Assembly: GCA_036747295.1 (NCBI GenBank)
Contig: DAIOCN010000014.1
Location: 1 to 64,000 of the forward strand
Direction of reading: 5' to 3'
Length of the DNA stretch: 64,000 nt
From: UBA4736 sp002404015
GTDB lineage: Bacteria > Chloroflexota > Dormibacteria > Dormibacterales > Dormibacteraceae
The position numbers were made by a program, and so were the translations under genes. The notes under the pieces are model-generated. The model made no database searches. It worked only from the letters and a program-made list of their open reading frames with translations, and had not been told where the DNA came from. The stretch's first letter is position 1; each line of letters opens with the position of its first letter. Below, piece by piece: positions 53,074 through 62,133 of this stretch.

Positions 53074-54230
53074 GCCAGACCCACGCAGCGGGTGGGCACC
53101 TCCTCGCCGCCCTCCTCCCCACCTTCGACCCCGACCAACCAGGATCTGACCTCGCCTCCCCGGCGGCGGACTCCGTACAGCTCATCGCCCAGCACCTCCG
53201 GGCTGCCGGCCACCGATACGGCGTCAGCGACGGAGGGCGGCTCCTCGTCGGACTCGGGCAGATCCGGGTAGCGGGCCAGCCACTCCAGCAGCGCCCAGAG
53301 GGAGCGGCCCTCGCGGACGCTAGTCGCCTCACAGCCCGGCGCCCAGAGCACCACGACGCCGCCGTCCCGGAGGCAGTCGAAGGCTTCGGAGGCGGCGATC
53401 CTGGCGACCTGGTCCGCCACCGCCTCCGTGCTGGGGTCGGGGTCGCAGAAGATGCCCAGGAGCCGAAGCCCGGGGGGCTCGTACTCGCGGACCACCAGCT
53501 CGCCGCGGCGGGCGCTGCTCCGCCAGTGGATCCGGCGCAGGGGATCCCCGGGGCGGTACTGGCGAACCCCGAACAGCTCGTTGCCGGCCCCCGCCCGGGG
53601 CGCGGCCAGGCTGGCCTCCAGCTCCCGGTGGGCGGAAGGCCGTCGGAAGGAAGCGAAGAGTGGCAGGCCTAGGCCCACCTCGGAGTCGCCGGCCGGGGCC
53701 AGGTGCCTGAAAAGACCCAGGGGGTCGCTCGCCTCGAGGCGCCAGCCGGCGGCTTCGATGGGCCCCCGCCGGATCGCGGGCACCTCAACGTCCCTCCGCC
53801 AACCGCTGCGCGGGACCAGGCCGGCGCCCGCGCTGACCTCCGAGTCACCGAGGCGCCCGCGCAGCCGGGCCGGGCCGCGGGCCCCGGAGGTGGTCTCCAG
53901 CACAAGCCGGACGGTGAGGCTGTCGCCTTCGAAGACGGGCTGGGCGGGGCCCGCCCGCAGCCACGGCTCGGGCAGCTCAGCCAGCGGCGAAGCCGGTCCC
54001 GGGCGCACGCCCGCGACCTCGATCCGGGCCCGCAGGCCGCCGGCGTTCCAGCGCGCGTAGAGGTAGGCCGCGACGGCGAAGCCGGCGATCCAGAACGCGA
54101 GCAGGAACAGCCAGGCCACCTCCGAGGTGGCGCCGTACAGGTAAAGGACGAGGCCGAGCAGCAGCGCCCCCGCCAGCCTGACAGCGCGGGTCGCATTGAG
54201 GCTACCTCGGCCGCAGCGGCGGCAGGGCAA
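53061..54230 (-). CDS. DUF58 domain protein (vWA-like, MoxR partner)
   Basis: 389 residues from TTG 54230. Two N-terminal membrane helices (about 17-55), then a beta domain and the DUF58 core: GNELFGVRQYRPGDPLRRIHWRSSARRGELVVREYEPP is the family signature. A vWA-like C-terminal part follows. Overlaps the MoxR 3' end by 29 bp. Probable chaperone-adaptor in the MoxR module. Confidence 0.92.
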   Translation of the reverse strand: MPCRRCGRGSLNATRAVRLAGALLLGLVLYLYGATSEVAWLFLLAFWIAGFAVAAYLYARWNAGGLRARIEVAGVRPGPASPLAELPEPWLRAGPAQPVFEGDSLTVRLVLETTSGARGPARLRGRLGDSEVSAGAGLVPRSGWRRDVEVPAIRRGPIEAAGWRLEASDPLGLFRHLAPAGDSEVGLGLPLFASFRRPSAHRELEASLAAPRAGAGNELFGVRQYRPGDPLRRIHWRSSARRGELVVREYEPPGLRLLGIFCDPDPSTEAVADQVARIAASEAFDCLRDGGVVVLWAPGCEATSVREGRSLWALLEWLARYPDLPESDEEPPSVADAVSVAGSPEVLGDELYGVRRRGGEVRSWLVGVEGGEEGGEEVPTRCVGLAWPV

Positions 54231-55155
54231 CGGTTTCCAGGACTTCGGCCAGGAGGTCCTCCGGCCTTCCCCGGCCGCGCAGTCCGAGCCGGTGAGCCAG
54301 CACCGGGACGATCAGCGCCTTTACGTCGTCAGGCAGCACGAAGTCCCGGCCGCCGAAGAGCGCCCAGGACTGGGCGGCGCGTTGCAGGGCCAGGCCGGCC
54401 CGCATGCTGGCCGGCAGCAGCACCTCCGGCCGCTGCCGGATCCCGTCCAGGATGGCCACCAGGTAGGTCCGGATGGCGGGCGCCACCATGACCCCCAGGC
54501 AGGCCTGCTGCAGCTCCCCCACCTCCGCCAGGCTCAGGACCGGCTCGAGGTCGCCGAGCGGATCGCCGTGCTCCCGGCGGGCCAGCACCTCCATCGCCTC
54601 GGCGCTGGTCGGCGGGCCCATCTCGGTCGCGATCAGGAAGCGGTCCAGCTGCGACTCCGGCAGCGGGTAGGTGCCGTGGAACTCCACCGGGTTCTGGGTG
54701 GCGATCACGAAGAAGGGCCGATCCAGGGCCCGCGTCACACCCTCCAGGGAGACCTGGGTCTCGGCCATCGCCTCCAGCAGGGCGGACTGGGTGCGGGGTG
54801 TCGCCCGGTTGATCTCGTCCGCCAGCACCACGTTAGAGAAGATCGGGCCGGGGATGAACTCGAAGGTCAGCTCCCGCTGGTTGAAGACGCTGGCGCCCGT
54901 GATGTCGGCCGGCAGCAGATCGGGGGTGCACTGGATCCGGCGGAAGCTGCCGCCGATCGAGGTGGCGAGGGCCCGTGCCAGCATCGTCTTGCCGGTTCCC
55001 GGCAGGTCCTCGAGGAGGACGTGGCCGCCGGCTACGAGGCCGGTCACTGCCAGCCGGACGCTCTCGCCCTTGCCGATGATGACCCGGTGCACGTTGTCCT
55101 CCAGCCGCTGGAGGAGAGACGCGGCGCGCTCCGGCTGAAGGGCGGGAGCGGCCAT
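54202..55155 (-). CDS. MoxR-family AAA+ ATPase
   Basis: 317 residues. Walker A LLEDLPGTGKTMLARALA, Walker B VVLADEINRATPRTQSALLEAM, sensor 1 FFVIATQNPVEFHGTYPLPE and C-terminal lid. MoxR ATPases remodel or activate partner proteins, here presumably the DUF58 and transglutaminase products. First gene of the set. Confidence 0.96.
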   Translation of the reverse strand: MAAPALQPERAASLLQRLEDNVHRVIIGKGESVRLAVTGLVAGGHVLLEDLPGTGKTMLARALATSIGGSFRRIQCTPDLLPADITGASVFNQRELTFEFIPGPIFSNVVLADEINRATPRTQSALLEAMAETQVSLEGVTRALDRPFFVIATQNPVEFHGTYPLPESQLDRFLIATEMGPPTSAEAMEVLARREHGDPLGDLEPVLSLAEVGELQQACLGVMVAPAIRTYLVAILDGIRQRPEVLLPASMRAGLALQRAAQSWALFGGRDFVLPDDVKALIVPVLAHRLGLRGRGRPEDLLAEVLETVALPPLRPR

Positions 55156-55268
55156 GGCCGGGATTTTAGGGACAGCTCCCGAATGGAAGGCTTGCCTAAC
55201 TCGACCTTGTGCTGTACGTTATAGTAACACTTATAGGTTTTCCCCTATCTCAAACGGAGGTTTGGAAC

Positions 55269-55541
55269 TTGAACATAATCGTCCTGCTGATAGTCGGACT
55301 GATCGCCGGCGCCCTTGCCTCGAGGGTCGTCCAGGGTGGCGGTATGGGCATCGTCATGGATATCGTCGTGGGCGTCGTCGGCGCCTTCCTGGGCACCTGG
55401 ATCTTCGGCGCGCTCGGGATCGGCCTCGGCTTGGGGATCATCGGCGAGATCATCGTCGCCTTCGTGGGCGCCGTGATCCTCCTCCTGATCGCCCGCGCCG
55501 TCGGCTTCGGCCGCGGCCGCCGCCGGGGTCGCGTTGTCTAA
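55269..55541 (+). CDS. GlsB/YeaQ/YmgE-family small membrane protein
   Basis: 90 residues from TTG 55269, with GGAGG (55255-55259) upstream. Three Gly/Val-rich helices: VLLIVGLIAGALASRVVQGG, GIVMDIVVGVVGAFLGTWIF and IGEIIVAFVGAVILLLIARA, then a basic tail (GRGRRRGRVV). This stress-associated transglycosylase-associated family has unknown mechanism. Stands alone, flanked by hairpins. Confidence 0.92.
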   Translation: MNIIVLLIVGLIAGALASRVVQGGGMGIVMDIVVGVVGAFLGTWIFGALGIGLGLGIIGEIIVAFVGAVILLLIARAVGFGRGRRRGRVV

Positions 55542-55566
55542 AGACAAGAACCCAACGCATTCGGAA

Positions 55567-55585
55567 GGCCCGGCTCTGCCGGGCC
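55567..55585 (+). terminator. hairpin after the GlsB gene
   Basis: GGCCCGGC (55567-55574), loop TCT, GCCGGGCC (55578-55585), 25 bp after the stop. Weak U content downstream; may act with the stronger hairpin at 55648. Confidence 0.45.
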
Positions 55586-55647
55586 GTCTGATTCCCTCTA
55601 CCAATCGCGCCCCAACGTCGTAAGGAGCCAAGAGGGAGGTAGGGTTC

Positions 55648-55683
55648 GGGGGAGGAACCGCGACGTTCTTCCCCCGTCTTTTA
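55648..55683 (+). terminator. rho-independent terminator
   Basis: GGGGGAGGAAC (55648-55658) pairs with GTTCTTCCCCC (55665-55675) with one G-U, 6-nt loop, followed by GTCTTTTA. Ends at the stop codon of the convergent chelatase gene. Confidence 0.65.
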
Positions 55684-56733
55684 TGAAGCTTGGCCGACGA
55701 TCCGGCCTATCACTTCGCCAAGGTTGGGGCCGCCTTTGCCGAAGGGTACGGCCCTCAGGCGGTGGGCGTAGACCATCTCCGCCACGTCCGTGACGTGGCT
55801 CAAGTCCACCTCCTCGGCGCTGTCGTAGGCCGCCTTGGCCTGGGCAGCGCGGGCGCAGACCAGGTCCGAGCGATGGCCGTCCACCTCCAGCGCGATGCTG
55901 AGCTGGGCGATCAGGCGCAGGATCTGGCGGGGTAGGTTGACCTCCGGGAACGTGCTGATCCCCTCCGCGATGCGGACCCTGATCTCGTCCTCGGCCCCCG
56001 CGTTGCGCTCGTAGAACCCCGAGGGATCGTCCTCCCAGCCCGCCCGCTGTTCCACGATGGCGACCCGCTGGTCGAGGTCCCGGATCCCCTCGACATCCAC
56101 GCAGAGGCCGAAGCGGTCCAGCAGCTGGGGCCGCAGCTCGCCCTCCTCGGGGTTCATGGTGCCGACCAGGATGAAGCGCGCGGGGTGCATCACCGACACG
56201 CCTTCCCGCTCGACCACGTTGACGCCCATGGCCGCGGCGTCCAGCAGGACGTCGACGATGTGGTCGTCGAGCAGGTTTACCTCGTCCACGTAGAGGATGT
56301 TGCGGTTGGCCTCGGCCAGCACCCCCGGCTCGAACTTCCGGGACCCCTCCTTCAGGGCCGCCTCCAGGTCGATGGTGCCGACGACGCGGTCCTCCGAGGC
56401 GTTGATCGGCAGCTCCACCACCCGCATGCGGCGGGTCGTCGAGGGCAGCGGGTCCTCACCCGCTGCCAGCCGGTCGCGGCACTCGCTGCAGAGGGTCTCC
56501 AGGTCCCGGGGGTGGCAGCCGAAATGGCAGCCCGCCACCACCTCCTGCTCCGGCAGCAGGCGGGCCAGCGCCCGCACCGCGGTGGACTTGGCCGTGCCCT
56601 TCTCGCCCCTGATCAGCACGCCGCCGATCGAAGGGTTGATCGCGTTGAGCACGAGCGCCATCTTCATGCGCTCCTGGCCCACGATCGCGGTGAACGGGAA
56701 GGAGTAGCGGTCGACTGCCATCGGAACCGTCAT
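55681..56733 (-). CDS. magnesium-chelatase-type AAA+ subunit I
   Basis: 350 residues. Walker A RGEKGTAKSTAVRAL, Walker B LYVDEVNLLDDHIVD, sensor region GTMNPEEGELRPQLLDRFG, and a Cys-rich insert (GCHFGC, LCSECRDR) found in ChlI/BchI-type proteins. These ATPases power metal insertion into tetrapyrroles. 41 bp after the I-D fusion gene. No large ChlH/CobN catalytic subunit is present in the window, so the metal is unknown. Confidence 0.92.
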   Translation of the reverse strand: MTVPMAVDRYSFPFTAIVGQERMKMALVLNAINPSIGGVLIRGEKGTAKSTAVRALARLLPEQEVVAGCHFGCHPRDLETLCSECRDRLAAGEDPLPSTTRRMRVVELPINASEDRVVGTIDLEAALKEGSRKFEPGVLAEANRNILYVDEVNLLDDHIVDVLLDAAAMGVNVVEREGVSVMHPARFILVGTMNPEEGELRPQLLDRFGLCVDVEGIRDLDQRVAIVEQRAGWEDDPSGFYERNAGAEDEIRVRIAEGISTFPEVNLPRQILRLIAQLSIALEVDGHRSDLVCARAAQAKAAYDSAEEVDLSHVTDVAEMVYAHRLRAVPFGKGGPNLGEVIGRIVGQAS

Positions 56734-56774
56734 GTTATCGAGCGCGGAGCGCGGGGGTCGGTTCCGCGCCGGGA

Positions 56775-58859
56775 TCAGCCGCGGCCGCTGAGCGACCGCT
56801 CCACGGCCGAGGCGATCTCGTCCCGCGAGAGGTCGTAGAGCCCGTAGTAGCTGGCTCCCATCCGCTCGGCCAGGTCGGCGCAGGCGTTGATGGCGTAGGT
56901 CTGGTACATCGGCGCCACCCGGGCCAGGTGCTGGACTGAGGGAAGATGGCTGAAATCGCGGGCCGAGTCGATCACCAGCGCATCGATCTTCTCGGCGTTG
57001 ATCATGGCCGCCACCTTCTGGGCCTCGACCAGCGGCTCCTCCTTGAAGAGCGAGATGTTGCCCCGGCCGTCTGAGATCAGCACCAGCAGCGGCCGGATCG
57101 AAGGGTCCCGCGCGAGCTCGGTCTTGATTACCTTGTACCCGGCCATCAGCCCGTGGGTGAGGGGCGTTGTACCACCTACCGAGAGGCGTTCCAGGCGCCG
57201 CTGGGCGAGGGACACCGACGAGGTCGGCCGCAACACGACCTCCGCCGAGCGGTTCTTGAAGATCACCACCGCCACCCTGTCGCGGCGCACGTAGGCGTCC
57301 TTGAGCAGGGAGAGGATGGCGCCCTTGGTGGCCGCCATCCGCTGCTCGGCGTCCATGGAGGCTGACGCGTCCACCACGAAGACGATCAGGTTGCCGACCT
57401 TCCGCTCCCTGACCTTCTGCTGGAGGTCGCGGCGCTCCAGGCGCATCGGCTCGCCTTTCTCCCGGCCGCGCCGCACCTGGTGGGGCGCCGCCGCCCGGAC
57501 CGTGGCGTCGATCGCGAGGTCGGTGACCTTCTCCTGGGTCTGCGCCCGCACATAGCGGCCGCGCCTGTCCACCGACTGGCTGGAGGCCCGCTTGCCGCCC
57601 TGTTTGCGCGGCCGCCGCTGGCGGGGCAGCTCGATCTTCTTGACCGAGAACAGGTCGCTCGCGTCCGGCGCCGCCTCGGTGCCCCCGGACCCTCCGCTCG
57701 ACATCCCCTCGTCCGACCCCTGCGCCTGCTGGCCGGTGTCGGATTGGCTGGACTGCTCCTCGGCCTGGGCCTCCTGCTCCGTCTCGGAGCTCGACGATTC
57801 GCCCGAGCGGCCGTCCTGGGGCTCGTCCTGCTCCCCGCCGGACTCCTGGCTGGGCTCCGATTCCTCGGGCTCGTCGCGGTCACGGCGGATCGGCTGCCGG
57901 GCCCGGTGGGCCAGCGCCAGCTCGGCCGCGTCGTAGATGTCGTCGCGCGTGGGTGTGGGGTGGCCACGCTCGGCGGCGAGGGCCCGAGCGGTCCTCTCAG
58001 TGACCACATCGCCCCGGTGCCCGGCCACCCCGGCCTCGACGCAGATCGCGGAGATCAGTCGGGCCTGGGAGGAGTCGATCCTGACGGAGTCGAAGTGCGC
58101 GATCGCGTCGACCAGCGTCTCCGCCAGGCGGCGGTCCTGCTCCTCGAAGTCGGCCAGGAAGCCCGGCTCGCCGCGCCGGAAGGCCGAGTCCCGCTCCGCG
58201 ATCAGGACCCTCTCGTCGGCGTCCTCGATCCCCTCGACGTCCACGCAGAGACCGAACCGGTCGAGGAGCTGGGGCCGGAGCTCGCCCTCCTCGGGGTTCA
58301 TGGTCCCGACCAGGATGAAACGGGAGGGATGGGCGAGCGAGACCCCCTCCCGCTCGACCACGTTGACGCCCATGGCGGCCGCGTCCAGGAGCACATCCAC
58401 GATGTGGTCGTCCAGCAGGTTCACCTCGTCGACGTAGAGGATGTTGCGGTTGGCCTCGGCCAGGACGCCGGGCTCGAAGCGCCGAGCTCCGTGCTTGAGC
58501 GCCGCCTCCAGGTCGATCGTCCCCACCACCCGGTCCTCGGAGGCGTTGATCGGGAGGTCCACCACGCGCATCCGGCGGGACACGACGGGAAGGGCGCCGT
58601 GGGCCAGCCGCTGACGGCAGTCCAGGCAGAGCGTCTCCGGGTTGTCAGGATCGTCCCCGAAGTGGCAGCCCTCGACGACCAGGTGCTCCGGCAGCAGCCG
58701 GGCGAGGGCGCGAACGGCGGTTGACTTGCCGGTGCCCCGCTCGCCGCGGATCAACACCCCCCCGATCCCGGGGTTGATCGCATTCAAGAGCAGGGCCAGT
58801 TTCATGCGGTCCTGGCCGACGATCGCCGTGAATGGAAACGTGTGGCGGAGCTGCGCCAT
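56775..58859 (-). CDS. chelatase I-D fusion subunit (AAA+ plus vWA)
   Basis: 694 residues from ATG 58859. N-terminal AAA+ domain (about 1-320) closely parallels the downstream subunit I: RGERGTGKSTAVRAL, LYVDEVNLLDDHIVD, LCLDCRQR. A long Glu/Ser/Gln-rich acidic linker (about 340-420) leads to a basic segment and a C-terminal vWA domain with MIDAS motif DASASMDAEQR (about 510). This is the ChlD/BchD or cobaltochelatase D-like architecture. Operon with subunit I. Confidence 0.92.
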   Translation of the reverse strand: MAQLRHTFPFTAIVGQDRMKLALLLNAINPGIGGVLIRGERGTGKSTAVRALARLLPEHLVVEGCHFGDDPDNPETLCLDCRQRLAHGALPVVSRRMRVVDLPINASEDRVVGTIDLEAALKHGARRFEPGVLAEANRNILYVDEVNLLDDHIVDVLLDAAAMGVNVVEREGVSLAHPSRFILVGTMNPEEGELRPQLLDRFGLCVDVEGIEDADERVLIAERDSAFRRGEPGFLADFEEQDRRLAETLVDAIAHFDSVRIDSSQARLISAICVEAGVAGHRGDVVTERTARALAAERGHPTPTRDDIYDAAELALAHRARQPIRRDRDEPEESEPSQESGGEQDEPQDGRSGESSSSETEQEAQAEEQSSQSDTGQQAQGSDEGMSSGGSGGTEAAPDASDLFSVKKIELPRQRRPRKQGGKRASSQSVDRRGRYVRAQTQEKVTDLAIDATVRAAAPHQVRRGREKGEPMRLERRDLQQKVRERKVGNLIVFVVDASASMDAEQRMAATKGAILSLLKDAYVRRDRVAVVIFKNRSAEVVLRPTSSVSLAQRRLERLSVGGTTPLTHGLMAGYKVIKTELARDPSIRPLLVLISDGRGNISLFKEEPLVEAQKVAAMINAEKIDALVIDSARDFSHLPSVQHLARVAPMYQTYAINACADLAERMGASYYGLYDLSRDEIASAVERSLSGRG

Positions 58860-58895
58860 CAACCAAGGATAGGCAGGAGAAGTGTTTACAGCCTG

Positions 58896-58905
58896 ATACC
58901 GGTAT
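58896..58905. promoter_or_regulatory. perfect palindrome ATACCGGTAT in divergent promoter region
   Basis: Lies midway between the chelatase I-D gene (leftward) and the HD-GYP gene (rightward), in an AT-richer patch that includes TTTACA (58885-58890). Candidate operator; no partner known. A second palindrome TGGGTT-AG-AACCCA lies at 58938-58951 in the presumed leader of the HD-GYP gene. Confidence 0.3.
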
Positions 58906-58973
58906 TTACCGCTAGGGGGGTCTGATCCCACCGGATGTGGGTTAGAACCCAGAGTGGGATGGGACTAAGTGGG

Positions 58974-60701
58974 ATGACGCCAACGCGTCGCCTGGGAGTC
59001 GGCTATAAGGTCGTGCTGCCGTTCCTGGGCCTCAGTCTGATCGTCGGGCTGATCGCCTCGACAGTTGCGAGCCAGCAGACGGGCGCCTCCGCGTCGGCCG
59101 AGCTGGCCACGCTCGCCGTGCGCGAGGAGGACAACGTGGACTCCGCGTTCGGCGCCATCCAGCAGCGCCAGGTCGTCGACCTGCGCACCCTGACCGCGAC
59201 GGACGGCGTCGTCGCCGCGGTCCAGGCCAGCAACAGCAAGACGCTGCAGGAGGCGCTCTACCCGGTCGTGGCCAACCAGCTGCCCGACCTGCTCCGAGTC
59301 AGCGTGCTGGACAGCGCCGGGCATGAGCTGCTGCACCTGCGTGCGGACCCCACGTCGCCCACCCGCTGCATCTGCGACGGCGGCCGCGACCTGTCCGCCT
59401 GGCCGCACGTGGACGACGTGCTGCTGGGCCGCCAGGACAGCCTCGGCCCGAAGTTCGTCGGCGTCGCGGCTGACAGCGACGGGGCGCCCATCCTCTACAC
59501 GATCGGCCCCCTCCTGGCATCCGGCTCGGTCGTCGGCGCCATGATGGTCGGCGAACCCCTGCTCACGCTCCTTCGGGACCTCGAGGACGTCGGCAAGGTC
59601 AGCCTGGGGCTCTACCTGCCGAACGGCACCTCGCTGGCCGCGTCGCCCCGGTTCCCCGGCAGCGCGCCCCGCCTGAGCCTCGCTCAGCGGGAAGCCGCGC
59701 TCTCGGGGACGGTGGCCTCGCTGGACATGTCGGACGGGCGCTCGGAGCTCTACTACATCCCCTGGCAGGTGCGGGGCGCCGTTCTCGGCTACGCGGCGGT
59801 GCTGGTGCCGTCCGGGTCGTTCACAGCCGCGGCCGGCCAGGTCACGCCGTTCCTGATCGGCATCTTCCTCGCCGCGCTGCTTCTAACCCTGGTGGCCGGC
59901 TACTTCGTGTCGCGTGCGATCACACGCCCGCTCTCGACTCTGCTCAAGGCGACGGCCGAGGTGGCAGAGGGCCGCCTGGACTATCGAGCTCCGGTCACGT
60001 CAGGCGACGAGCTCGGGCAGCTCGCCGAATCGTTCAATCACATGACGCGAAGCCTCGAGCTGCACGCCAAGCGGCTCGCCGAGAGCACGGACGAGACGGT
60101 CCTCGCCCTGGCGGCGACGATCGACGCCCGCGACCACTACACCCACGGCCACTCGGTCCGCGTGGCCGCCTACAGCCTCGCGCTGGCCGAGGCCGCCGGG
60201 CTGGCGCAAGACGCAATCGACGCAGTGCGCCGGGGCTGCCTCGTCCATGACATCGGGAAGATCGGGACCCCGGACCGGATCCTCGGCAAGCCCCGCCGGC
60301 TGACCGCCCAGGAGGAGCGGGTGATGCGCGATCACCCCGTTCTCGGGCACGCGATGCTGAGCCACCTCGACTGGGACGCCCGCGTCTTCGCGATCGTCCG
60401 CCACCACCACGAGCGCTGGGATGGCAACGGCTACCCGGACGCCCTGGCCGGCGCCGACATCCCCGAATTGGCCCGCCTCGTGGCCATCGCGGACACCCTC
60501 GACGCCATGACCTCCGACCGGCCGTACCGCTCGGCATACGACTTCCGGATGGCCGCCAACGAGATCGAGGCCGGCGCGGGCAGCCAGTTCGACCCGGACA
60601 TGATCCGCGTCTTCCGGGCCGCCCGGGCCCGAATCGGACACCTGGTGCTTACCGCCGAAGTGCCCGGCGACGGCGTGGTGCTGGAGATGGCGACCGGATG
60701 A
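58974..60701 (+). CDS. membrane HD-GYP-domain cyclic-di-GMP phosphodiesterase
   Basis: 575 residues from ATG 58974 (other in-frame ATGs at 58959 and 58935). Helix 1 (about 12-35), an extracytoplasmic sensor (about 40-290) with a Cys pair in RCICDGGRD, helix 2 (about 295-320), HAMP (about 320-375), then HD-GYP: HSVRVAAYSLALAEAAGL, LVHDIGKIGTPDRIL, HHHERWDGNGYPDAL and IADTLDAMTSDRPYR. All metal and GYP residues are intact, so it should hydrolyse c-di-GMP. ATGA overlap with the next gene. Confidence 0.94.
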   Translation: MTPTRRLGVGYKVVLPFLGLSLIVGLIASTVASQQTGASASAELATLAVREEDNVDSAFGAIQQRQVVDLRTLTATDGVVAAVQASNSKTLQEALYPVVANQLPDLLRVSVLDSAGHELLHLRADPTSPTRCICDGGRDLSAWPHVDDVLLGRQDSLGPKFVGVAADSDGAPILYTIGPLLASGSVVGAMMVGEPLLTLLRDLEDVGKVSLGLYLPNGTSLAASPRFPGSAPRLSLAQREAALSGTVASLDMSDGRSELYYIPWQVRGAVLGYAAVLVPSGSFTAAAGQVTPFLIGIFLAALLLTLVAGYFVSRAITRPLSTLLKATAEVAEGRLDYRAPVTSGDELGQLAESFNHMTRSLELHAKRLAESTDETVLALAATIDARDHYTHGHSVRVAAYSLALAEAAGLAQDAIDAVRRGCLVHDIGKIGTPDRILGKPRRLTAQEERVMRDHPVLGHAMLSHLDWDARVFAIVRHHHERWDGNGYPDALAGADIPELARLVAIADTLDAMTSDRPYRSAYDFRMAANEIEAGAGSQFDPDMIRVFRAARARIGHLVLTAEVPGDGVVLEMATG

Positions 60702-61099
60702 GCAAGCTCGCGGTGGCGGCCGCCGTGCTCGTGGCCGGTTGTTACTGGGTGGCGCTGGTCGCGGCCGGCAACGTCGGCTTCCGGCTCGGCCTCGAGCAGC
60801 GGCCGCAGATCGCGCTCGGCCTCGCTCAGACGGTGAGCTACCGCGCCGACCCCAAGCTGCCCCAGCTGCACTCCCTGGCTCCCTCCGCCGTCAACTCGGG
60901 GGCCGTTGGCAATGGCCAACCGGCGGCGGCTGAGGCTCCTGCGGCGGCCGCTGCCCCGGTACCCGCGGTCGCCGACCCCCAACCCGCGAGCGGCCCGGTC
61001 GCCATCACCGCGCAGCCCGCCCAGTTCGCGGCCCCGCACGCCGACGAGAACGGCGGGAACAAGCAGACCGGTCAGCACGGCGACGGCCAGCGCGGCTAG
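60698..61099 (+). CDS. small putative lipoprotein coupled to the HD-GYP gene
   Basis: 133 residues, ATG overlapping the HD-GYP stop. A hydrophobic N-terminus with lipobox-like VAGC (12-15), then RLGLEQRPQIALGLAQ and a long Ala/Pro-rich disordered tail ending in a His/Gln/Gly-rich segment. No family recognised. Translational coupling suggests it acts with the HD-GYP sensor, perhaps as an external partner. The tail is low-complexity, so homology searches may be uninformative. Confidence 0.68.
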   Translation: MSKLAVAAAVLVAGCYWVALVAAGNVGFRLGLEQRPQIALGLAQTVSYRADPKLPQLHSLAPSAVNSGAVGNGQPAAAEAPAAAAAPVPAVADPQPASGPVAITAQPAQFAAPHADENGGNKQTGQHGDGQRG

Positions 61100-61110
61100 C
61101 TGAGCTAGCC
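61094..61110. terminator. short hairpin between convergent genes
   Basis: GGCTAGC (61094-61100), loop TGA, GCTAGCC (61104-61110). It spans the lipoprotein stop and ends 2 bp before the mdh stop. No U tract; weak. Confidence 0.35.
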
Positions 61111-61111
61111 G

Positions 61112-62053
61112 CTAGCTCTGTTCGGCCTTCTGGGTCGCCTCCCAGAGCTCTCGCACGGAATCCGCTGACTTGTTCACGGCTGCCTTCTCCTCGTCGGTGA
61201 GGTCGATCTCGAGCACCCGCTCGACCCCCTTGGCCCCCAGCACGCAGGGGACGCCCATGAAGATCCCGCTGATCCCGTACTCGCCCTCCAGGTAGGCGGC
61301 ACACGGCAGCACGCGCTTCTTGTCCAGCAGGATCGAATCGACCATGTCCACCACCGACGCGGAGGGCGCGTAGTAGGCGCTGCCGGTCTTGAGCAGGCCG
61401 ACGATCTCGGCCCCCCCGTTGCGGGCGCGGTCCACGATGGCGTCGACGCGGTCCTTGGCCAGCAAGGAGGGCAGAGGGATGCCGGCGACAGTCGTGTAGC
61501 GCGGCAGCGGCACCATCGTGTCGCCGTGGCCGCCCAGAACGAAGCCATGGACGTCCTCCACCGAGACTCCGAGCTCCATCGCTATGAAGGTGCGGTAGCG
61601 CGCCGAGTCGAGGATCCCCGCCATCCCGATGACGCGCTCCTTGGGAAAGCCGCTGACCTTGTGGGTCAGCGTGACCATGGCGTCCAGCGGGTTGGAGACC
61701 ACGATCAGGATCGCGTTCGGGGAGGTCTTCTTCACCTTCTCGGTGACCTCCCGAACGATGCCGGCGTTCGTCTTGAGGAGGTCGTCGCGGCTCATACCCG
61801 GCTTGCGGGCGATGCCCGAGGTGATTACCACGAGGTCGGAGTCCGCCGTCTCCTCGTAGCCGTTGGTGCCCGTGACGATGGAGTCGTAGCCGTAGACCGG
61901 GCCCGCCTCCGTGATGTCCAGGGCCTTGCCCTGGGGCATCCCCTCGACGATGTCGACGAGCACGACGTCGGCATAGTCACGCTCGGCGAGGCGCTGGGCG
62001 GTCGTCCCGCCGACCATCCCGGCGCCGATGACGGTCACCTTGTAGCGGGGCAT
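61112..62053 (-). CDS. mdh: malate dehydrogenase
   Basis: 313 residues from ATG 62053 with AGGAGG upstream. NAD-binding GAGMVGGTTAQRLAE with Asp at the second strand end (VLVDIVEG), catalytic His in GGHGDTMVPLPRY, and substrate Arg residues in IARKPGMSRDDLL and DSARYRTF. This is the lactate-dehydrogenase-like MDH group found in Chloroflexota and related phyla. The longer frame to 62626 is a shadow. Confidence 0.96.
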   Translation of the reverse strand: MPRYKVTVIGAGMVGGTTAQRLAERDYADVVLVDIVEGMPQGKALDITEAGPVYGYDSIVTGTNGYEETADSDLVVITSGIARKPGMSRDDLLKTNAGIVREVTEKVKKTSPNAILIVVSNPLDAMVTLTHKVSGFPKERVIGMAGILDSARYRTFIAMELGVSVEDVHGFVLGGHGDTMVPLPRYTTVAGIPLPSLLAKDRVDAIVDRARNGGAEIVGLLKTGSAYYAPSASVVDMVDSILLDKKRVLPCAAYLEGEYGISGIFMGVPCVLGAKGVERVLEIDLTDEEKAAVNKSADSVRELWEATQKAEQS

Positions 62054-62133
62054 CTTGGAGCCTCCTGATCGCGGTAAAAGACCTGTCCATTCTGTGACAT
62101 CTCTGCGACATCCCCAGCCTCGCTCTGGGGTGG

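Noticed and set aside
51586..53271. Plus-strand open frame of 561 codons
   Set aside because: Antisense to the transglutaminase gene, low-complexity Gly/Arg/Gln composition, no domain recognised.
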